Assembly (NCBI GenBank): GCA_947623455.1
Contig: OX392542.1
Location: forward strand, 9,803,625-9,867,624
Source of the DNA: Mimachlamys varia
Taxonomy: Eukaryota > Mollusca > Bivalvia > Pectinida > Pectinidae
DNA: 64,000 nucleotides
Reading direction: 5' to 3'
The notes under the pieces are model-generated. The model was not told where the DNA came from and searched no databases. It saw nothing but the letters and a program-made list of their open reading frames with translations. Within the stretch, counting starts at the first letter, position 1; the number at the start of each line of letters is the position of its first letter. This document shows, piece after piece, positions 27,001-42,000 of the stretch. The position numbers were made by a program, and so were the translations under genes.

Positions 27001-30000
27001 ACATGAACTATAGACAACAAGTAAACTCTCAAAGAGAAAGATGGCTTTATGTCAAGCTTGTAGCTATTTCATTGACCTTTGAATTTGAGGATAAAGATTA
27101 CCCACAAAATCATCAGAATTAAAAACTCACAAAAATGAAAGTGTGATTTCAATCTGCCAGTTGTAAAATCGGTCCTTACCTGGAATTATGAGGCCACTTC
27201 CCCATGTGCAGAAGACTTTTGGGAGCTCAGTGTTTATAAAGACAGGCTGGTGTAACAGACAGCTGTCCTGAGCCTCAAAACACACACTCATGTTCATGTT
27301 AAGTTCATAGGAGGTCAACGACTTCTCAGTCAGGATAAAGCTACAAGTCAAGTTACATACGTTACTGGTGGTCAAGGTGATAAAAGATTTGACTGTATCT
27401 GCTGGAAAATGTTTAGATTGCAATAAATTAGCCAGATGCAAAATTACCTAAATATTTTGAAATTTCACTTAAGAATATTGATTGGTACTTTGTCTCCCTT
27501 GTGCCCCTTTGAAACACTGTGATGATCTTTCACAAAAGATTGACACATGATTTTAAAACACTTGCCTTTGTTCTTAAAGTCATATTCTGATGTCTTAATC
27601 AATTTTTTTAGTTATAAAATATGATTCATTTAGAAATAACAAGTTTATATACACAGAGATTTAGTGTATGTTTAAAGGTTCCATTGTGGCTTCACACCTA
27701 TGCAAGATCAACTGGTCACAGAAACTTCCTGTTTACTGGTAAGATAAAACACTTACTCTACTCGTATCACCCCTAGCAACCAGATGTTCTCCATAGTACC
27801 TGTAACAGAAAGTTTGCTAGATGAATCATCAAAATAGTTACATAAATAATATATACTGTATAACATGAAATATTTGTTGTGTATAAATATTAGTGGTTTC
27901 CATGTTTGCTATTGAACCACAAAAATAGAAACAATGCAATTTGCCTAGTATACATGTCTACTGTGAATAAGTAATACCCACAGAAGTTTGTATCACGAAA
28001 CAATCTTTAAATGACTTCAAGCCAAGAAGAAAATTAGTATCATATAATATCATACCTCATTAATTTAAGTGCCTACACGATTCTAGTAGTTGCTCTGGTC
28101 ACTATTTTCGTATATTGGCCCGGAGTCAAGGACTACGGGAAGAAGCTATATATTTTGATGTCATAATTCTAGGATGACGTTATATACAATGTAGTGACGT
28201 CATTATTGCAGACAATGAGCAAAATGGTGTCTGACAGTGATTGAGTTGTGTTGCGTAGTCGTGTTGGGTAGATTCGGTGTAATATAACTAATAGTGCATG
28301 TCACTTCGGGCAATATTGGAGTTTATGGACTGGTCAGTCTCCCAAAAATATGTATATGGACCTCAGCTTAGCTTCGGTCGCTTCAGTCCATATACATATA
28401 TTTGGATGACTGACCAGCCCATTAACTCCCATATTGCAAGAAGTGCGATGCAATATTTGTTATATATTAAACATCAAATATACAAAAAGAGCAAGGTAAC
28501 TGACATATCAAACTGTAATCTAATTTGGCAAAATAATCACATCCGCAACAAAAATTCTCAGAATCCTTGCAAGTGCCGCTGACAAAGGAAATAGATCACT
28601 AATAAGACATATGGGTTGAATATTAAGAAAAAATGTTCCATTTTTATTCCCAAAGCTTTGATAGGAAACAAAACACTTGCTTGAAATCAAATTGGTGTTA
28701 ATGAGGACAATGAATATGCATACTTGCCAACCCTCCCTAGTTAGGAAGGAGACTCCCGATTTTGGACCCTAAAATGTTGCATTTTCAACTTTGGAATTTG
28801 CTTAACTGTTCCTATTTTTAAAGATCTGATGACTTCATCTAAATGAAGAGCCCAAAAGAAGCCATTTAAAAGGGTCTTTTTTCCCTCTGAATGTACATGT
28901 ATACATTTTATTTATGTTTTCAATTCTGAGGATGCTTAATCTCCCCCAAAGAAATTTTAAAAAGTTAGCAAGTATGAATATGTCTACTTACATCTATTGT
29001 CTTAATAAGTAATTGTAATGTTTTTAGTATAAGACTTGTAATGGCAATGCTAGAAACCATATTTTGGTGCAAATAATACAAATTTAAAATAACATGCCTA
29101 CCCCATTGGTATTCAAACAGACTTCGGCTGAAGACAAACTTCTCGATTGCGACCTCCAGCTGATGGGTACATGTGTTGATAACGGCATGGGCCTGGAAAC
29201 TCCGAGAGATAAAGTCGACCTGCATGCAGCACTGTACTCCAGAGCAATAACTGGGCAAGTTACAGCGGATATCTGCTGATCCGATGGCCGGCAGGCTTGT
29301 CTCAAACGGGCAATCTAACAAAAACATACAGTTAACTCACTAGTGTAATACTTTAAACATTAATACAATAGATTATGAATCAAAGTTAAAAGATATTGTG
29401 GTAAAATTAGGCAGCGTTAGGCCCTTGAGTCTAATGTCCGGACTTTGGGCTCAATGGTTAAAACGATCGCCTACCAAGTCCAGGGTTTGATTGTCGATTG
29501 ACCACAAAAATATCTCATTCTTTTATACATTTTGTATCATGGTTTTCTGTATAGCCTGTTTTTTATTATTTAATATCGATAAATACATTTGATACAATTT
29601 AAACACAACTTCATTGTGATTTCACAATGCACAAGTAGGGGAGGATAACTAAATGTTTTCTTAAGGTCCCACCGACTAAGATAACAAACTGTACCTGAAG
29701 TCCAGCCGTTGACTGCGCCCGCGTACATGTCCGAGGTCAGAGAACACTGGTCAGTGTTAAGGAAGGAAGATATCCCGAGGTGGTCCATCAGCTCGGCAAC
29801 AGCAGCCTCAGCCAGAGTTGATCCAATCGCAATGCCTTTGTTTGTTAGATAGTCAACAATCGAGAAATCTGTAAAAACATAATTACCAATGTTACCTTGT
29901 GTTTGGGTTTGGGAACAAATTCATCAAGTCTTACATTTTTAATAGATTTACAAACATTAATCGTAACTAGGAATAATCCCCTTCTGTGGGAATCGCATCT

Positions 30001-33000
30001 AAAAAGTTGAATTCTAAAAAAAAATTGACTAATACAGCAAAGTTTTCCAAATCATTTTACAAATCTTCCAGCATTCAACATAAATTTGACTTCTATTTCA
30101 TTGAACCAGATTAGGAGTAAGAAGGTAGGAGTTAACGATTCACTGACTTGGTATGGAGAAGCCACCACTGAGGTCACACAAAGGCTTGGGTAGCAGTGTG
30201 TTACGGAACACCTCAACAGAGTAGAGACAGGCCGCACTGGGGTCAGCATTCAGACAGACACTGAGGTTCACATCAACCTTGTACTGTCTCTCTACAGTCA
30301 GGTCCTCTATAAGGTAGCTGTGGACAAAAAGGAAATTCATAACATTATACAGTAGAACCAAACTTACTCGAACTGGTTGGGACCTCTTCAATAGTTCAAG
30401 GAATACATGGTTTTCGAGTAATCCAAGGTTGGTTGAATATGTACGAATTTAACTCAGTCAGGATCAAATAACTGTTCGACAAATGAGGGGCATGCGATAT
30501 ATTACAATATTACTTAAACCCCTTCCTCTTATCATTACTTCTACATACTGTATCCCTTCTACTCACTCCTGATCTTCTCGTCAAAATAAAAATGACAAAA
30601 TTACTGATATCATACTTACTCTATCCTTAGGACGCCTTCCACATACAGCTGTCTCGGAGTCCCTGATATAATACATAAACCATATTTAGACAAAATTCAT
30701 AATCCCTCATTGAAAGCTCATGTTTTACATACATTGAAAATATGCAAACAGCATCAAAATACCTATATCTTAAATGAACTTGTTTATTTAATCAATATTA
30801 CATGTTTTGTAAAGTACTTCTATTTGTGAATTAACAGAAATATCTACAGTTGAACCTCATGATCTAGAACTTGTACAAGTCCCGTTTAATTCAATCTTAA
30901 AATCTTAAAGGCTGTACAAGTTCAAGGTTATGAGGTTCTACCGTATAAATTAATTTTTTTGGGTTATTTCTCCTGTTATTAGCAGCCACAATATCACTCA
31001 CCGAACAAGTAACCACTCAGAGACTCGTTAATTGCGAGCTGTTCTATCCCGATCTGTAGGTTGAGGTCACATCCATCCAAGAGGAGGAAGCTACGAAAGG
31101 ACATGCCGAGGAAATCCACATCCAGGCAGCAGTTGATACCAGTACAGTAGTCGGGAATGTAGCAGGTCATCGGTACAGACGAGATATTCGGGAGACTGAT
31201 GTCTAAAGGACAGTCTACAACACAGATTCAGTGTCATGTATTAGTGTCTTTTTATAGTTTACAGTCCACTGACAAATAGAGTCATTTCACTAATTCATCC
31301 CTTAATTTTCATAATGAACTATCCCTACCTTTGAATAGGAAGGGTTCAAATGTGATTTCTGGGGTAAATAAGTAAAATCCACCTCATCAGTTTATTATCC
31401 ATTTAAACAATTTCAAAGCGTAATGGCCTCCATAAAATGTGGGATTCCATATTTTACCGGGAAAATGCCCACTCTCACGAATAAGCCCCCCTCCCCATTT
31501 TGGCAAATGTTCTTGGAACAGGGTGGGTGCCTAAAAATAAGCCCCCTCCCTAAATTTTGTCTCTCCCTCAATAAAAAGCATGTTAATTTTAGATGTAAAA
31601 AGATTGCATTGAATAATAATTCGGTACCACTGAGCTAACAAGAAACTGTTAGTGTAGTAGTGTACACCAGGAGGCAATCATAATTCTATGTTCGGTTTAA
31701 ATTTGGCACACATGACTGACATAAGGACAAATCTTTGGCAAAATTAAGGTAAAGCCTGTTTAATGATAGCATACGCCTATTGGCAGGCCCGGGCGGGCAA
31801 CGATATCACGCCTCCGCATGGAGCTTGTAGTAAAATGTAGATACCTTTCTTCCACTGGTTTTGTGATGGGTTGTAGTAGCTACTGTGACGCTGACAGGGC
31901 GTAGCTAACATGTATTTAGCAATGCCTAGATATTCCATTAACTTGGCTGCATAATAACGGGACAGAGACTGGCCTACGGTCATACCATTGTTACTCATCC
32001 AATCGTTCAAGGAGAAATCTAAAACATAAAAAAACATCAAAGTGGGAGGAATATTTTACAAACAATTCAAATCATAATTTTTTTTTCTCAATAAAGTCTG
32101 TAAATATACTTAATCTTTAAAAGTAACTATAGGATTAGAACTATAAGAGCCTTTGCTATTAGAATACTGTAAAAGCCAATATTTTTGCATGTGGAAGTTT
32201 TCGCTTAGTCAGTCGATAAACTGTTCGCGGTGTGGAATTGTTCGCTCTGTATGTCATCTGTTTAGCACTTTGAACCTAATATGAAACTTTTAACCAAAGT
32301 CGAGTTTGAGTGATATTAAAAATTATTGTGTGTGGATATATTCACAGTGATTTAATTCTAGCAAAATAAGCGAAAATGTCCACACTGCGAACAATTCCAT
32401 TTTTACAGTAAGTGATATTTAATTCAGATTCACATAATCCACAACTGGTTCACCTTTTTTAGTACTTATATAAACTTCATCCTGATATATAGAAATCCTG
32501 GAAACTAGAGTAGACAATGAACCATTACAATACATTTCAGGTCCAGGAATATTTTTTTTTAATAATGATATTGCAGAAAATATCACATCTTAATCATTCA
32601 CCCCTGATATTTCATAATGGACTATTCCAACCTTTGAATTGGCAGAGTTCAAATGTGTCTTCAGGGGTGAATGAGTTCACCAATATACATTAACAATATG
32701 ATTACTGTTCACTTAGAAACTTCGCTGAGGAAAATATTCCCCCTTTTCCAATTTAATACATGTTTGTTTAGTGATAATTTTTCCCTTTACATGCATTTGC
32801 GTTTTACTGCATATTGTGCTCTGAAATTCACTTTCAAGATAAATTCCCTCTGAATTGGGAGGTCAAAAATAGTGAAAGTGAAACTATGATATTAAAATAT
32901 TCTGATAAATACTGACCTGGGATACGGAAACCCATGGCCCAGTTACATCCTGGTTTAGGTAATACCGCATCCTTAAAAACCATGATCTCTTCCATACAGC

Positions 33001-36000
33001 TGCCAGATATTCCCTCCAAACACAGACTCATGTTGAGGCTGAAGATAAAGGTTTGGTCTGCCTCGTTGTTGTCAATCGTATAGCTGCAAAGGCAGGGGAA
33101 GAAAAAGTAAGTATATAGCCTTGAATAAAGTTTGTTTGGTTGTTTTTCCTAACAGTCACTGCAGGGTGATTTAAGGATGTGCGAGGTTTGGAGGTGGAGG
33201 AAAGCCGGAGTACCAGGAGAAATAGCATTGACCTACAGTCAGTACCTGGCAGCTGACACACATGGATTTCGAACTCGCAACACCCAGAGGTGGAGGGCTA
33301 GTGCAAGAATGTCGGGACACCTGAACCACTTAGCCACCGCAGCGCCTCAACTTAAGTGTTAACAATATCTCAAACAAAATTTACGATGACGCTTGTCGGC
33401 AACATATATCATATAGAACACTTATATGTTTGATTTCATAAAAAAAAACAATTTCTACCTATCACACCATTAATATTCCTGCTTGATAACACTTATTCAA
33501 CTCATTCACCCCTGATATTTCATTATGAACAATTCCAACCTTTGAATTGGAAGAGTTCAAATGTGTCTTCAGGGGTGAATGGGTTAACTGCTGTATTTCT
33601 CAGCTCTAAACACAAAAACAGTACATTTATAATTTGCTTATTCAATAAATGATGAAGTGTTTATATAAAGACAAGTGGAATCATATGTTGCTAATTCAAC
33701 TCATTATCTACTAAATTCTCAATGTCAATACAAAGAGTAGTGTTCGCAGGTTCCAATGTACCTGCAACAGTTGAGTCAGCAGGTACAGTGAAACCTGCAA
33801 ACACTGTACTCTTTTTTGTGTACATGCTACACAATTAAAATTGTTCATGTTTGGATATCCTCATAAATACACAGTGTTATAACAAAGATTAGCAATAGAT
33901 TAGCAATAGACTTCTAACAGGAAAAGAAAACGTTACCTCTAGAAGGACACTGAACTTACAGTACAGGGCTGCTCAAGGACATTTAACCAGGTTCAGATCA
34001 ATTATTGCATACTTGTACAGAGATATTGTGTAAAAACAAATATTCTGATATAAGATGATGTCAGACTTACTCCAATCTAAAGCCTCCATTCAGGTAGAGA
34101 TGCTCTTGTTTACCTAAAAATCATAGAAGCATTTCTTATCATCACATATTCAATACAGACACTGCATTGCCACATAAATACATATTTCCTATTTTGTATA
34201 TTGCTCATTGGTTAAATACGTTGTATTGCCACTTCATAATATTTAAATATTTTGTGCTACTGTAATAGGACGAGGAAAAGTGATAAAGACAGTGCTGTCA
34301 CTGGGACTTGAACCTGTGACCCTTGGCTCCCCAGCTCGATGCTCTACCGACTGAGTTAAAGGGAAATTTCCTACAGCTCACCCTTGTTAGGCAACCTAAT
34401 TAATGCACATTTTTACACTACCAATTAACATGTACTTTACCTTACCAAATTTATCTTTATCTCTCCCGATTCTGTCAGATAACTGATCTTGTCAAATTTT
34501 ACAAAATTACATTCATACATATATATTTATAATTGTTTGCTCTGAATCCATCAATGGCAGTTCATTGGAATGGAATGTTGTCATGAGACTGTTAAATCAT
34601 TTCCTATCACAACGTCATCAATCTCTATTAAGACGTCATCAAATTCACTTGACTTTATTAAAAGTTTGTTATCAGCAAATAGCAATGTGTGTTATAGGAC
34701 CATAACAAAATTTGCTTACCGGAAGCTCATCTCATCAAATTTGTTTTTTTTTTCTGTAACGCAGTGAAAGCTTAACATATCACTTTAGAGGCCCAGGTTA
34801 TCCCAACTTACCCCAATCATAAGTAAACCATGTCAAGGTCATCCCAACTTACCCCAAGCATACGTAAACTGTGTCAAGGTCATCCCAACTGACCCAAATC
34901 ATAAGTTAACTGTGTCAAGGTCATCGCAACTTACTCCAATCATAAGTAAACCCTGTCAAGGTCATCCCAACTTACCCTAATCATACGTAAACAGTGGCAA
35001 GGTCATCCCAACTGACCCAAATCATAAGTTAACTGTGTCAAGGTCATCGCAACTTACTCCAATCATAAGTAAACCCTGTCAAGGTCATCCCAACTTACCC
35101 CAATCATAAGTAAGCCCTGTCAAGGTCATCTCAACTTACCCCAATCATAAGTAAACCATGTCAAAGTCATCCCAACTTACCCCAATCATATGTAAACAGT
35201 GTGATTTCATGTTGTAGTTTCTCAATGCCAAAGCTGAGCGTGAAGTGACAGGAATCAACGTCGACGTAGGCGTTGAGAGTTCGGGAGATGAAGCCCACGG
35301 AGAGGCAACAGTCCACACCGGTACAATGACTCGGCAGTCGACAAGCCAGATCGGCGGGGAGGGACGGCAGTGTGTTGTTACCAATCTCCAGTGGACAGTC
35401 TGCAAATTAATGTCAAAGTAAAGATGTTTACTTTGTTTACTTATTTCAACCATTTCACACTGAAAGCATTCCGCTAAATTATGATTGTGCTAATAACAGT
35501 TTCTGTACATTGATTTTTAGCAAGTATTTTGAGTTTGCCATTTTATCATTGCGCTTATCTGTATGCAGTTATATGCTGTAACTGGAGTGCGCCAAAATAA
35601 GTACATTCACAGAACCTCTAAATGCTTAAATGTCATAATATTAACTAGCAGGAATAAGGGGGTGGGGAATTACATAAGTTGGGGCTCGGGAGGGATGTAG
35701 AAATGTCATAATATTAACTAGCAGGGATACAGGGTATGTGGTGGGGGGGAGCATTACACAAAATGGGGCCATGAAGGAGGGGGTATACCTGCAATTTTCC
35801 AGTGAGATGGGGCTGGGGAGGAGGGGTTATACCTGCGACTTTCCAGTGAGATGGGGCAGGGGAGGGGGTATACCTGTGACTTTCCAGTGAGATGGGGCAG
35901 GGGAGGGGGTATACCTGTGACTTTCCAGTGCGATGGGGCAGGGGAGGGGGTATACCTGTGACTTTCCAGTGAGATGGGGCAGGGGAGGGGGTAAACCTGT

Positions 36001-39000
36001 GACTTTCCAGTGAGATGGGGCAGGGGAGGGGGTATACCTGTGACTTTCCAGTGAGATGGGGCAGGGGAGGGGGGTATACCTGCGACTTTCCGATGAGGTA
36101 GGGCTAGGGAAGGGTGCATACCTGTGACTTTCCAGTGAGATGGGGGAGGGGAGGGGGTATACCTGTGACTTTCCAGTGAGATGGGGGAGGGGAGGGGGTA
36201 TACCTGTGACTTTCCAGTGAGATGGGGCAGGGGAGGGGGTATACCTGCGACTTTCCAGTGAGATGGGGCAGGGGAGGGGGTATACCTGCGACTTTCCAGT
36301 GAGATGGGGCAGGGGAGGGGGTATACCTGTGACTTTCCAGTGAGATGGGGCAGGGGAGGGGGTATACCTGCGACTTTCCAGTGAGATGGGGCAGGGGAGG
36401 GGGTATACCTGTGACTTTCCAGTGAGATGGGGGAGGGGAGGGGGTATACCTGTGACTTTCCAGTGAGATGGGGCAGGGGAGGGGTGTATACCTGGGACTT
36501 TCCGATGAGGTAGGGCTAGGGAAGGGAGCATACCTGCGACTTTCCAGTTGTTGGCATTAGCTGGTAGGTAGCTGGACATGCTACAGCTAGGACTATTTAG
36601 GTAGGGGGTCCAGCCCAGTGTCTCCATCAGCTTAGATATAAAGAGCTCGCCCAACACAGCACCAGCGGATTGCTGCTGGTCATGGAGCCATTGAGACAGG
36701 GAAAAGTCTGGAAAAAATAAACTTCTGGATTAGCAGGTGATGATAAAACAGCATAGTCAATGTGTATACAACAACCTTCCATGCTATGTATTTTCTAAAC
36801 ACAATGGAAATTGCAATTTTTTTTTATTAATTAAGTTTTAATATTTTTTTTTCAAAATATGATCTGAAATGATATTTTGAAAAGCACCCTAATTTTATTT
36901 CAACTGCTAGATCTTACAAGCCTGCCATAGGAATAAATGTTATAGCGCTGTACACCAAGAAATTTTCCCACTCAGGTCACATTTTATCTCTTTAGCCCTC
37001 CCCATTGAGTCAAAGTTACCATGATACTGAGTATTATTACACAAATTATAATATAAATATTTACTTCTCAATGGCTTAATTTGTCATAGGGCAAACACTT
37101 TCCAATACATATACAGTATTCATTTAGAGTGCTGTCAACCAAGTTTCTTTTCCAGGCTAATTACTTTCCTGAATTTTGCAATCAAAACAAATTCACAAAA
37201 ATTTCATATAATTGCCACAAAGTCTGATGGGGATGACTCATTTTGTACTGTGTATGCAAAGATAAAATATATATATTCTATTTTGTGAGAGTTAATCAAT
37301 TGCTAGGACCTATTTGTGATGTGGAAATTGCGAAAGTTACAACTAATAGCCACGAAAGAATCTTTGTTTACTGTACAAGGTTTTTCACTGAACAATCATG
37401 AGCAGTTTGCGACAGACTAGTGAAAATTCCTTCGCTTGTGCAGTCTAATGCTTAAAAATGTTAATGTCACGGACTGATCATAAGGCTTCTAAGAAATCAA
37501 GTAATAATAACACATACCTGGAAACCCAGTCGTCCAATCACAGCCAGGGATAGGGACATATGTGTCAGACAGAATCACCTGCTCAAAGTCACACACGCCA
37601 TCAGAGAGACAGACCTTAGATCTGAGGTTCAGGACATACATCTTCTGATCGGGTAGGGTACGGATCATATAGCTGTGGAATAATGTTCACCATTAGTACA
37701 AGGTCATGGTCAACAAAGTGGCAAGATATTTCTTTCCATAGAATATAAAGAAACTGTAGCCAAGACAAGAACAAATTAACTCAGGTCAAGGTCACTAAAT
37801 CAACAATTTCATACCAAAGCAATATATATTATTTGAAAAGTGAGATTGCTTCTTCATTTTGACATAAGAAAATGAAATTACATTTGCTACATATTTCTTA
37901 TTTTTTATTTTGGAAGAATTTTTTGATAAATCTGATTCTGTTGGGGCTGAGTTTGAGCTTAATTTTATTTCTTATTGATATTATGACAGAGTTAGATTGG
38001 GATAGATCTAAAGTGTGTGTAGTGTTGGAACTATAATCAAAATACAATGAAATGTTTCAGTACTTACTCAATTTTAACAACACCTTTCAAGTAAAATGTC
38101 TTCCATTCTCCTGAAAATAAATTAAAAAAAATATATATTATGTAAAAAAAAGAAATCCGAATCTGAGGCATTCAAACTCAGAATAAACCAAACACACTCA
38201 AAGCCTGAAACAACTGAAAGGCCTATCGCTATATAGAACTATATGTTACAAATATACATACTGAAGCAGTAATCTTATTTCTGCACTTTTCACGCTGAAA
38301 ACTGAAAACTACAATTTCTGTAAATTACTTTCTATGACAAGTACTGTGGTTGTGCTAATTTATCATTGTGCTAATCAGTTCAATTTCAGTTTTGAGCGCG
38401 CTAAAACAAGTACATTAATTTTACAGTAATTCAACTACACACTCTCATCATCAATTCTGAATAACCTACCCCAGTTGTAGTTGATCAGGTACACTGTCTC
38501 TTTAAATTTTTCAATTCCGACCTCAAACTTGTTGTTACATGCATCAAGAAGAAAGAAGACGCGGAAGGTCTTGGGGATGAAAGGCACGTCAACACAGCAG
38601 TCGATTCCGGTACAGTAGTCGGGTATGTGACAGGACACAGGCCCAGAGAGCGACGGCAGGTCCAAAGACAAGGGACAAGCTACAACCAATGATGTACATT
38701 AAATGGTTAACCTATCCACGACATGCCAACGTATGACCCTACCGTTGTTCACAAGCCAATGAATGACCTAACTTTTCTGTAGGATCAAACTATTATTCAC
38801 ATGCAGACAGTCGAACCTCGTTATCTCGAAGCGTTTAACTTAAGGACCCTGTTTATTTGAAGTACTTTGTCAGTCTCGGTAAGACTTCACACTAAGCCTT
38901 TAAACTTACTTACCCCGGATAACTTAAATACTCTAATAAATCACTTTCAACAGGGTCCCACCGACTTTGAGATAATGAGGTTTGACTGTTATTCCCAGAA

Positions 39001-42000
39001 ATATCCATGATGTAAGGTGAAAGTTTTAACAAAACAACGCATGTGCATATAAAAATGAAACCATTCATGAATATGGGCCTGGACAGAACACAATTTCTGT
39101 ATCATATACAGTAGTAAACATTGTCATACCGTTATTCCAATGGTCATTTTCTGGGGAGTGGTATGGAGCCAGGAACCTTGCACAGGAGGGTTCGGACATA
39201 TAGGTGGCGATACCCAAAACCTCCAACACCTGGTCAGCCACCTGGCTCGAAACATCCTCACCAATCCGCTCACCCTGCTCACGTATATAGTCCTCAAAGC
39301 TAAAATCTGAAACAAATTCACACAATCAAACTTTTCTTCAACTTTAAAATAATTTTTGATAATAAATATGGTACTAATTCTATTCAATATAATAATATTC
39401 ATTAGAAAACTTTACCTGTATTTTAGTCCAGTTCTAACAAAATTTACCTGATATTCAGTGTATTTGCTACAAAATTAACCCATAATTCAGTCAAATTCTT
39501 ACAATCTGTAATTCATTCTACCGGTAGTTCATACAAAAATTCACCCGAATGTGACATTCAGTCATATTACCCATAATTCAGTCTCTTCCCTAGATAAATA
39601 CTTACTTGCAATGGCAAAGGTGGCATCGAAGTTACACAGGGGTTTGGGAATACGTTGTTGATCGAACAATGGGACCGAGATAGTACAGTCGCCGTTACTC
39701 TCAAAACACGCAGCAACAGACAGGGACAATATAAATTCTTTTTCCTCTTTCAGGTCGAACACCTCGTACCTACAAATAGTAGAGTTCAGTATGTAATACC
39801 CTTCTGTAAGTAGTGAACTCTGTAAGTAGTGAACCCTGTAAGTAGTGAACCCTGTGAGTAGTGAACCCTGTAAGTAGTGAACCCTGTAAGTAGTGAACCC
39901 TGTAAGTAGTGAACCCTGTAAGTAGTGAACCCTGTAAGTAGTGAACCCTGTAAGTAGTGAACCTTATAAGTAGTGAAACCTGTAAGTAGTGAACCCTGTA
40001 AGTAGTGAACCCTGTAAGTAGTGAACCCTGTAAGTAGTGAACCTTGTAAGTAGTGTCCCCTGTAAGTAGTGAACCCAGGCTTATTATACAGTTCAACCTT
40101 CTACCAGGAAAACACTATTGGATATAAACCAAAACCCTCTCTATGTATAGGTACATTCACGCTACAGGTTGAACCGGCATTGGAGGCACAGAAATATTCC
40201 GCGATAAACGAACGCTAAGTGTAAATCAACATTCCAGGATATGTTGCCCTGATGATGCTGTCGACATTTTTTATTCACAACTGTTGCCACAACTATGCCC
40301 TCAAAGTTTCAAATGATTGTGTTTCAAGACACTGACCTTGAAGATCACCATTACTTACGTTATTCTAAAGATGCCCGCCAGGCTGAAGAAGTCCTCCGTG
40401 TCAAACTTATAATCAAACAGGAGAATTTCACGCTGGTACTTCTCTATACCAAGTTTGAGTACGTAGTTACACGCGTCCAGCTCGACGTACAGGTGGACGG
40501 ACCTACTAATCTCCTGAATGTCCAAACAACAACTCACTCCCATACAGTTAGAGGCCAAGTGACATCGTACACGTGACGGCAGCACAGGCAAGACGGGGAT
40601 CCGACCACATTCTGAAACGACATATATTCAAGAATCTTTCATGTTAGAGGAAAGATATTTCATCTTGTAAGAAATTAAATTCCAAGAAAGGGCATTAACA
40701 ATTTTGAATTTATCTCCAACATGTAGATTAGGACCTAGTGTGAAATTCTATTTATAGCAATCTACTATATAAATTAAAGTCTTCTCAAAACAGGAGGTGA
40801 TTCCATTTAAATAGTTATTAAATTTTCAATATGTAGATAAGGACCTAGTGTGAAAGTCTATTTATAGCAATCTACTATATAAATCAAACTGTTCTCAAAA
40901 CAGGAGGTGATTCCATTTAAATAGTTATTAAATTTTCAGAAGAGGTCTGTGGTAATCCTCCAAAACACTGATTTTTATACTCTTTTTTTTTCGTGGATAG
41001 AACCTATCTACAAATCTTGGTATTCTGAAATGAGAAATTCATTCAAAGTGATTAGCTTAGCTTAATTCTGCATGGTGACATCATTTGAGTTATAGTTTAA
41101 TCTTATCATTAATCTGATCACCACTATGCAACTTTTAAGAAATTATACAATAAATTGATTCGGACGAGTATTTAAGCGTTTGCAGTTTTGATAGGGTTTA
41201 CGCTGTTGTCATGTAATAGAACGTTTACCATCATTCCAGTTGTTGGAGGTTGAGGCTGCTGCAAATGGTGCGTTACTATGACTACATGGCGTTTCTAACA
41301 CGTATGCAGCAAGACCGATGCTCTCCATCAGTTGGTCAAGAAGAATACCGGCAAGTGCCGTCCCGGAGGGAAGCTCCAGATTACGTACATACTCGTCCAG
41401 GGAAAAATCTAGAAACATAGAAAATGAAAGTAAAATAGGAATGAAACTGTCAGAATGCATGTACCAAACCCCATCATTCTTTAAAAAGACTATTAAACGT
41501 CTAATCAAAGTAAACTGAAAAGCATGTATCATTAAACTTCCAACCTAATCGTCCATACCATTTATAACTTTTCAATGTAATTTTCAGATCAAATTCAATT
41601 CAAAAGGTGAACAATTCATATTTTAATATTAAGTCAAAATTTCATCTCTCCATCACAAGCTTACGACTAATCCCTTTTATTCCATCCTAATCTTCTTTTG
41701 GAAAATCTCAAAAATTGGAAAAAACAAATTGCAATATTGATCAATACTGTACCTGGGATCCTGAATCCTCCATTCCAATCACAGAACAATTTGGTCATCT
41801 TAAAGTTTTCAAATATTGACAGGGAGAACAGACAGTCGGCAGAATCTTGCTCAAAACAGATACTCATGTTTAGGTTCAGCATAAACTTCTTTTCTCCTTC
41901 CAGGTCAAGAAGGATAAAACTGTAACCATGGAAATACATTGTTACAAACTCCTACCAATTGTAGGGGTCAATCTAATAACTTGTTGGGGTCAACAGTAAA

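Noticed and set aside
34270..34372. Possible functional tRNA gene
   Set aside because: D-arm and T-arm look-alikes are present, but anticodon stem and acceptor stem do not pair.
35827..36657. 276-codon Pro-rich open frame
   Set aside because: It starts inside the module 8 D exon and runs through the donor-bearing minisatellite; the repeat has few stops in any frame. Not an independent gene.
39770..40096. 108-codon repeat frame (FTTYRVHYLQGSLL)
   Set aside because: Translation of a 16-17 bp simple array beyond the acceptor of module 7 C.
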